6,048 nucleotides of DNA from an uncultured Flavobacteriales bacterium. Its GTDB lineage: Bacteria > Bacteroidota > Bacteroidia > Flavobacteriales_D > Crocinitomicaceae. Under the pieces are notes generated by a model, which was given only the letters and a program-made list of their open reading frames with translations, was not told the DNA's origin and searched no databases. The DNA lies in assembly GCA_903899795.1 (NCBI GenBank), contig CAIUKX010000124.1:1-6048 (forward strand). Direction: 5' to 3'. The translations under genes were made by a program, and so were the position numbers. Position 1 is the first letter of the stretch; each line of letters begins with the position of its first letter. Shown here piece by piece: positions 1 to 5,260 of the stretch.

Positions 1-114
1 AACAAGGCTTGTGATTAATAGAAATAGATTACTATATCTTTTTGGTAGTACAAAATTCGTAAGTATTGTAAATGGTAGAAACAGCAATAAAAAGAAAAAC
101 GAACTGAATACCAT
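1..114 (-). CDS. MBOAT-family O-acyltransferase (AlgI-like), N-terminal fragment
   Basis: Reading the minus strand from an ATG at 114-112 gives 38 open codons up to the left edge; the rest of the gene lies outside. The peptide begins MVFSSFFFLLLFLPF and continues with VLPKRYSNLFLLITSLV. This is the characteristic start of membrane-bound O-acyltransferases of the AlgI type: a short MVFSS-like amphipathic start, a hydrophobic first helix ending in a Pro, then a conserved (L)PKRYRNL-like turn leading into the second helix. Family members are polytopic inner-membrane proteins of about 450-500 residues that move acyl, usually acetyl, groups onto exported polysaccharides or other envelope molecules, often with an SGNH/AlgJ-type partner. 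The catalytic His lies far downstream and cannot be checked, so the substrate is unknown. The gene is divergent from the SH3-domain gene, with 168 bp between start codons. No ribosome binding site is visible. The family call is from remembered family sequence, not an alignment. Confidence 0.82.
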   Translation of the reverse strand, partial: MVFSSFFFLLLFLPFTILTNFVLPKRYSNLFLLITSLV

Positions 115-116
115 AG

Positions 117-143
117 TTTGCTCGATAATAATAATAGAGCGAA
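117..143 (-). other. weak stem-loop in MBOAT leader
   Basis: TTTGCTC at 117-123 can pair with GAGCGAA at 137-143 (seven pairs, one of them G-U) around a 13-nt AT-rich loop, just upstream of the minus-strand start codon. There is no U-tract, so it is not a terminator. On the minus strand, TAATTTCG at 147-140 is one base away from the TAnnTTTG -7 motif and is the best promoter candidate I see for the MBOAT gene. Both assignments are weak in sequence this AT-rich. Confidence 0.2.
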
Positions 144-221
144 ATTAATGTTTTTTGAATATCTTGATATAAATAGTTAAGAATAATAAGTTAAAAATAA
201 GGGATGAATTATTAAAATAAA

Positions 222-229
222 TAAATTTG
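222..229 (+). promoter_or_regulatory. -7 promoter element upstream of the SH3-domain gene
   Basis: TAAATTTG matches the Bacteroidota -7 consensus TAnnTTTG exactly and lies 53 nt upstream of the ATG at 283. No convincing -33 TTG/TTTG element sits about 19-21 nt upstream; that stretch is simply A/T-rich. The motif overlaps a 5-bp dyad (TTGTA-CATT-TACAA, 227-240). The implied transcript would start near 235-240 and carry a leader of about 45 nt. The motif match is seen; promoter function is inferred. Confidence 0.5.
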
Positions 230-255
230 TACATTTACAATCTATTTAAAAATTA

Positions 256-270
256 GTTCTCAACGAGAAC
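256..270. promoter_or_regulatory. perfect inverted repeat GTTCTC-AAC-GAGAAC
   Basis: Two perfect 6-bp arms flank a 3-nt spacer, 12 nt before the ATG of the SH3-domain gene and downstream of its predicted transcription start. A 3-nt loop makes a stable RNA hairpin possible but tight; a dimeric repressor site is the alternative. It also lies in the region shared with the divergent MBOAT gene, so one regulator could act on both. The dyad is certain; the role is a guess. Confidence 0.35.
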
Positions 271-282
271 AAAATCAAAGCC

Positions 283-681
283 ATGACTAAAGGAATTAAA
301 AATACGATTATTACAACCTTAATCACTTCATTGATTCTAGGTATAGTAGGGCTAGTAATGCACATTCTCCAAACTCGTGTAGATGACAAGCTATTAGCTA
401 AGAAGCAACAGACTGAAACAGTAAAAGAAACCGAACCAACTGATAAAGAGAATCAAAATAATGAGAGTGATCAAGGCTATATGTTCATTGCTAATATTAA
501 TGATCCCGACGGCTATACAAATGTAAGATCAGCACCAACCAAACAAAGTGATGTCGTTGATAAGATACTGGAGGGGGAAGACTTTAAAGTATTAGGTCTT
601 TTAAATAGCTGGTACAAGGTTGAAAGTCCAACAGGTAAAATAGGCTTCGTATATTTCAATCGAGTCAAAAAGAAGGACTAA
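283..681 (+). CDS. small membrane-anchored protein with bacterial SH3 domain
   Basis: The 132-residue product has three parts. Residues 1-7 (MTKGIKN) are basic, followed by one hydrophobic helix at about 8-29, so it is either a single-pass anchor with the N-terminus inside or an uncleaved signal. Residues about 34-65 form a highly charged, low-complexity Lys/Glu/Gln/Asn linker. Residues about 67-128 form an SH3b domain: DGYTNVRSAPT (76-86) is the hallmark G-Y-x-N-V-R-x-x-P turn, followed by a V(V)xxI strand, then SWYKV and GKIGFVYFNRV, the usual W-x-x-V and G-x-x-G-(Y/F)-(V/I) ends. SH3b domains typically bind peptidoglycan or mediate protein contacts in the envelope; here the domain should face the periplasm. 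No enzymatic domain is attached. No Shine-Dalgarno is present; this ATG is the only start that includes the basic N-terminus and the helix. The gene appears monocistronic with its own promoter. The domain call is confident; the biological role is unknown. Confidence 0.8.
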   Translation: MTKGIKNTIITTLITSLILGIVGLVMHILQTRVDDKLLAKKQQTETVKETEPTDKENQNNESDQGYMFIANINDPDGYTNVRSAPTKQSDVVDKILEGEDFKVLGLLNSWYKVESPTGKIGFVYFNRVKKKD

Positions 682-727
682 TTATAAGTACCTCTAAAGG
701 CTTTAATGAGTCCTCAATACTATCATT

Positions 728-747
728 CTGTCCCTTTTTCTGTCCCT
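728..747. repeat. short direct repeat CTGTCCCT x2
   Basis: CTGTCCCT occurs at 728-735 and 740-747, a 12-bp period with a TTTT spacer. It lies in the gap between the SH3-domain gene and sucA. I see no further copy in the window. It could be a paired protein-binding site or a remnant of an older element; nothing in the sequence decides between these. Confidence 0.35.
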
Positions 748-802
748 AGTAAATTCTACCCCTTGCAGAACCCAATAGAATCGCTACATTTGTAATGATA
801 AA

Positions 803-835
803 CTTCCCCCTTTGGAGGGGGATCAAGGGGGAGGA
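803..835. repeat. REP-like G/C-rich hairpin element
   Basis: In an otherwise AT-rich gap, CCCCCT (806-811) and AGGGGG (816-821) form a perfect 6-bp stem with a TTGG loop. A second G run, AAGGGGGA (825-832), is perfectly complementary to TCCCCCTT (805-812), so two mutually exclusive hairpins are possible. From memory, similar elements (CCCCCTTTGGAGGGGG followed by a second G5 run) recur between genes in many Bacteroidota genomes; that needs a genome search. No T-tract follows, so it is not a canonical terminator on the plus strand. It lies about 65 nt upstream of the sucA -7 motif, between two possibly independent transcription units, where it could mark mRNA 3' ends or be a mobile REP/MITE-type repeat. 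Confidence 0.6.
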
Positions 836-900
836 TCGCTATAGTTTACGTCTCCATAAAATAATTCCCATAATCCCCTATAAATAACCATAGAATTGTA

Positions 901-908
901 TAACTTTG
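901..908 (+). promoter_or_regulatory. -7 promoter element of the sucAB operon
   Basis: TAACTTTG is an exact TAnnTTTG match ending 27 nt before the sucA ATG. The expected start point near 913-917 would leave a leader of roughly 20 nt. No good -33 TTG is found at the usual distance, which suggests a weak or activator-dependent promoter. A perfect 10-bp palindrome (TTGTGCACAA, 919-928) sits at the predicted start of transcription. Confidence 0.55.
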
Positions 909-918
909 TCAACCATTA

Positions 919-928
919 TTGTGCACAA
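919..928. promoter_or_regulatory. palindrome TTGTGCACAA before sucA
   Basis: This is a perfect 10-bp palindrome between the -7 motif and the sucA start codon, 7 nt before the ATG. Its position over the predicted transcription start would suit a repressor operator for the TCA-cycle operon. With no spacer it is too compact to fold as an RNA hairpin. The function is speculative. Confidence 0.25.
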
Positions 929-935
929 ATAAGCT

Positions 936-3659
936 ATGGATAAAGTAACATACGTAGGGAATGCAGATGTCAATGCGATTGACCATTTGTACAAATCATA
1001 TCAACAAGATCCCGAAAGCGTGGATATTGGCTGGAAAAAGTTTTTTGAAGGCTTTGATTTTGCGAGAACGAACTATGAAGAAGGCGGCGAAATTCCTGAA
1101 AATGTTCAGAAGGAATTCATGGTTATCAACCTGATCAATGGGTACCGTTCACGCGGGCACTTGTTCACCCACACCAACCCTGTTCGGGAGAGAAGACACC
1201 ACACGCCAACGCTGGATATCGAAAACTTCGGACTTTCTGAAGCGGATCTGAAAACGGTATTTCATGCCGGTTCTGAAATCGGAATGGGTGATGCGACGCT
1301 TGAAGCCATCATTGCACATTTGAAAGAAATTTATTGTGAATCCATCGGAATTGAGTTCGCTTACATGCGTGACCCGATTCGTCTGGACTGGATGAAGAAT
1401 AAAATTGAATGGAAAACGCGTCCTCAATTTAATAAGGACCGAAAAATAGAAATCTATAAAAAACTAAATAGAGCTACCAATTTTGAGGCGTATTTAGGAA
1501 AGAAATTTGTGGGACAAAAACGATTCTCCATTGAAGGAGGAGAGGCTTTGATTCCTGCATTGGAAACATTGGTCAATTCAGGATCGGATTTAGGTGTTGA
1601 ATATTTCGTAATGGGAATGGCGCACCGTGGCCGTTTGAATACCTTGATCAATATTTTCCAGAAAAAACCGCAGGATATTTTCTCTGAATTCGAAGGAAAA
1701 GAATTCGATGCGGATCACGTTTTCGATGGAGACGTAAAATACCACCAGGGATATACTTCTGAAGTGGTATTGAAAAACGGGAAAAAAGTTGGTTTGACGT
1801 TGTCACCCAACCCATCTCACTTGGAGGCTGTTGATCCGGTTGTTCAGGGAATTGCCCGTGCAAAAATCGATCACATCCTGCACGACGAGAATAAAATTTG
1901 TCCCGTAATGATTCACGGTGATGCTGCTGTAGCGGGTCAGGGAATTGTTTACGAGGTGATTCAAATGGCACAATTGGATGCCAACAGAGCCGGAGGAACG
2001 ATTCACATTGTTGTCAATAATCAAGTAGGTTTTACGACAAATTATTTGGACGGTCGTTCATCTACGTACTGTACGGATGTTGCGAAAACAACTTTGTGTC
2101 CGGTATTCCATGTAAATGGGGATGACATTGAAGCGGTGGTTCAAGCGATGGAAATTGCGATGCAGTACCGTCAGGAATTCAAACGCGACGTTTTTGTGGA
2201 TTTACTATGCTACCGTAAATACGGTCACAACGAAGGTGATGAGCCTAAATTCACGCAACCAAGTTTATATAACATTATTGCGAAACATCCGAATCCGAAA
2301 GATATTTATTTCGACCAGTTATTGAAAGAAGGTGTGATCACCAAAGCTGAGGCTGATAAATTGGAAAATGATTTCAATTCGTACCTGGATGAAGAATATG
2401 AAATCTCCCGTAAAAACGAAAAAGCTCATGTTTTTGATTTCCTCAGTTCAACGTGGGAAGGATTCAAACACGGTTTCGCGGAAGATTTTGAAACCTCTCC
2501 TGAGACGGGAGTCGCTAAAAAGAAATTATTGGAATTGGGTGAAAAATTAGCCACCCTTCCGGAAGGAAAAAAATATTTCCGTAAAATTTCAAAAATTTTC
2601 GAAGATCGTTTAAATGCAATCAAAACGGATACATTGGATTGGGGTTCTGCCGAAATGCTGGCTTATGCCACTTTGTTGGATGAAGGTCACCCGGTACGTA
2701 TTTCCGGTCAGGATGTGGAGAGAGGAACGTTCTCACACAGACATGCGGTTGTAAAAACAGAAGATACAGAAGAGGAAATTGTAACCTTGAATTTGTTGAA
2801 CGACAAACAAGCACCATTTTCTATTTATAATTCCTTGCTATCTGAATATGCTGTTCTCGGTTTTGAGTACGGTTATTCATTGGCAACACCAAAAGGTTTA
2901 ACAATCTGGGAAGCACAATTCGGAGATTTCTTCAACGGTGCTCAAATCATGATCGACCAATTCATCACAGCTGGTGAAGACAAATGGTCCACTCAAAGCG
3001 GATTGGTACTTTTATTGCCTCACGGATATGAAGGCCAGGGAGCTGAACATTCAAGCGGACGTATGGAACGTTTCTTAACGCAGTGTGCAGATGAAAACAT
3101 CCAGGTGGTGAATACATCTACTCCAGCGAATCACTTCCATTTGTTGAGAAGACAATTGAAACGAAATTTCAGAAAACCATTGGTTGTTTTCTCTCCGAAA
3201 AATTTATTGCGTAATCCTGCTGCGGTATCTTCTTTGGATGAAATGGCAAAAGGTTCTTTCCAGGAAGTTATCGACGATGCAGCTGCAAACGTTGCAAACA
3301 CAGATACATTGGTTTTCTGCTCTGGTAAATTCTACTACGAAATGAAAGACAAAGCCAAAGAATTAGGTGTTGAAAACATGGCTTTCGTACGAGTAGAGCA
3401 ATTGTACCCTTTACCGAAAACGCAAATCGAAAACATTATCGCGAAATATAAAAATGCAAGCAATATTCTTTGGGCGCAAGAAGAGCCGGAGAATATGGGA
3501 GCATGGAGATATATTGCAATGCAGTTGAGACACATTCCAATCATCGGCATCAGCAGAAATGCTTCGGCAGCTGCAGCGGAAGGTTCTTCTCAATTACACA
3601 AAAAACGTTTGAAGTTGTTGTTTGAGAATTTATTCAAATATGCTTCGGTTAAGGCGTAA
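936..3659 (+). CDS. sucA: 2-oxoglutarate dehydrogenase E1 component
   Basis: SucA is the thiamine-diphosphate-dependent decarboxylase of the 2-oxoglutarate dehydrogenase complex (EC 1.2.4.2): it decarboxylates 2-oxoglutarate and succinylates the lipoyl group of SucB in the TCA cycle. The 907-residue product is close to the usual 900-935. Visible landmarks are an N-terminal E2-docking-type segment (HLYKSYQQDPESVDIGWKKF, about 17-36); HRGRLN (230-235); DVKYHQG (266-272); PNPSHLEAV; HGDAA with GQG (327-336); the ThDP/Mg motif NGDD (394-397) running to YGHNEGDEP (429-437); the transketolase-like domain entry GQDVERGTFSHRH (591-603); QFGDFFNGAQ (661-670); and LPHGYEGQGAEHSSGR (695-710). H230, H270 and H696 look like the conserved active-site histidines of E. 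coli SucA. No fused acyltransferase domain is present, unlike actinobacterial KGD. The start is fixed by the conserved N-terminus; there is no Shine-Dalgarno. It is followed after 40 nt by sucB in an evident operon. Confidence 0.97.
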   Translation: MDKVTYVGNADVNAIDHLYKSYQQDPESVDIGWKKFFEGFDFARTNYEEGGEIPENVQKEFMVINLINGYRSRGHLFTHTNPVRERRHHTPTLDIENFGLSEADLKTVFHAGSEIGMGDATLEAIIAHLKEIYCESIGIEFAYMRDPIRLDWMKNKIEWKTRPQFNKDRKIEIYKKLNRATNFEAYLGKKFVGQKRFSIEGGEALIPALETLVNSGSDLGVEYFVMGMAHRGRLNTLINIFQKKPQDIFSEFEGKEFDADHVFDGDVKYHQGYTSEVVLKNGKKVGLTLSPNPSHLEAVDPVVQGIARAKIDHILHDENKICPVMIHGDAAVAGQGIVYEVIQMAQLDANRAGGTIHIVVNNQVGFTTNYLDGRSSTYCTDVAKTTLCPVFHVNGDDIEAVVQAMEIAMQYRQEFKRDVFVDLLCYRKYGHNEGDEPKFTQPSLYNIIAKHPNPKDIYFDQLLKEGVITKAEADKLENDFNSYLDEEYEISRKNEKAHVFDFLSSTWEGFKHGFAEDFETSPETGVAKKKLLELGEKLATLPEGKKYFRKISKIFEDRLNAIKTDTLDWGSAEMLAYATLLDEGHPVRISGQDVERGTFSHRHAVVKTEDTEEEIVTLNLLNDKQAPFSIYNSLLSEYAVLGFEYGYSLATPKGLTIWEAQFGDFFNGAQIMIDQFITAGEDKWSTQSGLVLLLPHGYEGQGAEHSSGRMERFLTQCADENIQVVNTSTPANHFHLLRRQLKRNFRKPLVVFSPKNLLRNPAAVSSLDEMAKGSFQEVIDDAAANVANTDTLVFCSGKFYYEMKDKAKELGVENMAFVRVEQLYPLPKTQIENIIAKYKNASNILWAQEEPENMGAWRYIAMQLRHIPIIGISRNASAAAAEGSSQLHKKRLKLLFENLFKYASVKA

Positions 3660-3692
3660 CGATTATAAAATAGATATTAACGATATAAAATA
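3660..3692 (+). repeat. near-tandem A/T repeat in the sucA-sucB gap
   Basis: CGATTATAAAATA (3660-3672) and CGATATAAAATA (3681-3692) are near copies 21 nt apart, so most of the 40-nt spacer is two versions of one unit. There is no TAnnTTTG motif and no terminator, which supports co-transcription of sucA and sucB. The second copy leads into an A-rich stretch before the sucB ATG, which may help ribosome loading in a phylum that rarely uses Shine-Dalgarno pairing. It may equally be a by-product of AT-rich drift. Confidence 0.35.
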
Positions 3693-3699
3693 AAGAACC

Positions 3700-4974
3700 A
3701 TGTCAGTATTAGAAATGAAAGTACCTAGTCCGGGTGAATCGATTTCAGAGGTTGAAATTGCACAATGGCTAGTGGCTGATGGTGATTATGTAGAAAAAGA
3801 TCAAGCGATTGCAGAAGTGGATTCTGACAAAGCTACTTTGGAATTGCCGGCAGAAGAAAGCGGAATTATTACGTTGAAAGCTTCGGAAGGTGATGCTGTC
3901 AAAGTAGGTGCTGTGGTGTGTTTAATAGATACATCGGCTGCTCGTCCTGCGGGAAGTGCTGCTCCTGCTGCAAAAGCGGAAGAAGCAAAACCTGCAGCTG
4001 CTCCTGCACCCGCTCCAGTTGCTGAAAAGACTGTTGTACCAAGTCCAAATCCGGTGAATGAAAAACCGGCTTCGTATGCGGCTGGAACTCCTTCTGTTGC
4101 TGCGGCGAAAATCATGGCTGAAAATGGTGTGAATGCTGCTAAAGTTCCTGCTACAGGAAAAGACGGCCGGATCACCAAACAAGATGTGCTTGCTGCTATG
4201 GCAGTTGGATTTGCTGCTGATGCTGCTCAGGGATGGGGAGGAACACGCGATCAGAACCGTGAGAAAATGTCAATGATGCGTCGTAAAATTGCTGAGCGTT
4301 TGGTATCTGTGAAGAAAGAAACTGCGATGTTAACGACTTTCAACGAAGTGGACATGAAACCTATCATGGATCTGCGTGCAAAATACAAAGATACGTTTGC
4401 TAAAACCCACGAGGTGAACTTAGGGTTTATGTCTTTCTTCACTAAAGCAGTGACGGAAGCTTTGAACTTATTTCCTGCTGTAAACGCAATGATCGACGGA
4501 AACGAAATCGTTTATCACAACTATGCAGATATCGGTGTGGCTGTTTCTTCTCCAAAAGGATTAATGGTTCCAATCGTTCGCAATGCGGAGCAAATGAGTT
4601 TGGCGGAGATTGAAAAAGAAATCAAACGTTTGGCAATCAAAGCTAGAGATGGAAAAATCACTCCGGATGAAATGACGGGTGGAACATTCACGATCACCAA
4701 CGGAGGCGTTTTCGGATCGATGTTGTCTACGCCGATTATCAATCCTCCTCAATCTGCTATTTTAGGAATGCACAACATCGTTGAGCGTCCGGTAGCTATC
4801 AATGGAAAAGTAGAAATTCGCCCGATCATGTACCTGGCATTGTCATACGATCACAGAATCATTGATGGAAAAGAGTCTGTAAGTTTCTTGGTGAAAGTAA
4901 AAGAAATGTTGGAAAATCCTGAAAGAATGATCTTCGGAAGCAAAGATCCATTGGAAGTTTTGTTGGGAATCTAA
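3700..4974 (+). CDS. sucB: 2-oxoglutarate dehydrogenase E2, dihydrolipoyllysine-residue succinyltransferase
   Basis: SucB (also odhB; EC 2.3.1.61) forms the core of the 2-oxoglutarate dehydrogenase complex and transfers the succinyl group from its lipoyl arm to CoA. The 424-residue product has all expected parts. A single lipoyl domain spans about 1-77, with the lipoylated lysine at K44 in EVDSDKATLELPA. An Ala/Pro/Glu/Lys flexible linker runs about 79-128. The peripheral-subunit-binding domain is at about 131-167 (PSVAAAKIMAENGV, then GKDGRITKQDVLAAM). The catalytic domain is about 187-424, with TTFNEVDM (212-219), NGGVFGSMLSTPIINPPQSA (334-353) and the active-site motif SYDHRIIDG (382-390; H385 and D389). 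TTFNEVDM and the GSMLSTPIINPPQSAILGMH stretch favour the succinyl type over pyruvate or branched-chain E2, as does the sucA neighbour. The single lipoyl domain and 424 residues are normal for E2o. The gene is last in the operon and followed directly by a terminator. No lpd (E3) gene follows. Confidence 0.97.
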   Translation: MSVLEMKVPSPGESISEVEIAQWLVADGDYVEKDQAIAEVDSDKATLELPAEESGIITLKASEGDAVKVGAVVCLIDTSAARPAGSAAPAAKAEEAKPAAAPAPAPVAEKTVVPSPNPVNEKPASYAAGTPSVAAAKIMAENGVNAAKVPATGKDGRITKQDVLAAMAVGFAADAAQGWGGTRDQNREKMSMMRRKIAERLVSVKKETAMLTTFNEVDMKPIMDLRAKYKDTFAKTHEVNLGFMSFFTKAVTEALNLFPAVNAMIDGNEIVYHNYADIGVAVSSPKGLMVPIVRNAEQMSLAEIEKEIKRLAIKARDGKITPDEMTGGTFTITNGGVFGSMLSTPIINPPQSAILGMHNIVERPVAINGKVEIRPIMYLALSYDHRIIDGKESVSFLVKVKEMLENPERMIFGSKDPLEVLLGI

Positions 4975-4995
4975 TTCAAAAAACATATAAAGTAG

Positions 4996-5021
4996 AAGCC
5001 TCGAGAAATCGGGGCTTTTTT
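4996..5021 (+). terminator. intrinsic terminator of sucAB
   Basis: AAGCCTCG (4996-5003) pairs with CGGGGCTT (5010-5017) as an 8-bp stem with one G-U pair and a 6-nt loop (AGAAAT), running into six T residues (5016-5021). It starts 22 nt after the sucB stop. There is no matching T-tract on the minus strand, so it looks unidirectional. It separates the operon from the downstream recombinase gene. Confidence 0.88.
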
Positions 5022-5179
5022 GGTTTATGTTGGTTGATGTGGAGGGGAAACCATATAAGTGTCGAATATCAAATGATTCAATTTCAGCCAATAGCATAAT
5101 ACACAGTGTTTATAAGGCTTGTATTGTAATTTGATGCTCATTGCTATAAAATTAATATTCATCAATATCAAGGTCAAAA

Positions 5180-5221
5180 GTACAATATTCTTAACCTTTT
5201 TCGTAACCAAGGTACAATATT
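5180..5221. repeat. direct repeat GTACAATATT, 32-bp period
   Basis: GTACAATATT occurs at 5180-5189 and 5212-5221. Flanks are also similar (A-A/G before, C/T-T after). The 32-bp period is about three helical turns, so two protein copies would sit on the same DNA face. The second copy ends 8 bp before the predicted -7 motif of the recombinase gene, where a -33-region regulator or RNA polymerase would bind. This is a possible operator or recombinase arm-type site; base composition makes a chance match possible. Confidence 0.3.
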
Positions 5222-5224
5222 TTC

Positions 5225-5259
5225 GCTCTATGTTTGTTTAAACATTTAAACCATAGAGC
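5225..5259. promoter_or_regulatory. inverted repeat overlapping the recombinase promoter
   Basis: GCTCTATG (5225-5232) and CATAGAGC (5252-5259) are perfect 8-bp arms around 19 nt, ending one base before the recombinase ATG at 5261. The centre holds two tandem 8-mers, GTTTAAAC (5236-5243, itself palindromic) and ATTTAAAC (5244-5251). TATGTTTG at 5229-5236 is an exact TAnnTTTG -7 match embedded in the left arm and centre. The promoter, probable start point and leader are thus all inside one dyad, a layout that would suit autoregulation by the recombinase or a small repressor. The transcript leader would be only about 10-20 nt. No Shine-Dalgarno is seen. The repeats are certain; the regulatory reading is inferred. 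Confidence 0.5.
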
Positions 5260-5260
5260 C

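Noticed and set aside
4..12. AAGGCTTGT repeated at 5114-5122
   Set aside because: A 9-bp match over this distance is expected by chance; one copy lies inside the MBOAT coding sequence.
134..144. ATAGAGCGAAA is the reverse complement of TTTCGCTCTAT at 5221-5231, suggesting inverted att-like sites around the window
   Set aside because: Several 11-bp matches are expected by chance over 6 kb on two strands, and the flanks do not extend the match convincingly.
2..148. Plus-strand open frame from the left edge to a TAA at 146-148
   Set aside because: The translation is basic and low in complexity with an Ile run, and the opposite strand encodes a clear MBOAT N-terminus, so this is its shadow.
674..714. 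AGGACT/AGTCCT inverted repeat after the SH3-domain gene as a terminator
   Set aside because: Only six pairs with a 29-nt loop and no T-tract afterwards.
1149..3593. Multiple minus-strand and alternative-frame openings inside sucA
   Set aside because: All overlap a full-length, motif-complete SucA and show no recognisable domain.
3801..4182. Long minus-strand frames opposite the lipoyl/linker part of sucB
   Set aside because: They arise from the Ala/Pro-rich linker codons of sucB read backwards; the plus-strand protein is unambiguous.
5025..5210. Minus-strand 61-codon frame in the gap after sucB, with a hydrophobic N-terminal part
   Set aside because: Its start is a TTG, it has no promoter or ribosome site, it resembles no family I know, and its 3' end runs up to the sucAB terminator. 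Most likely a chance opening in AT-rich DNA.
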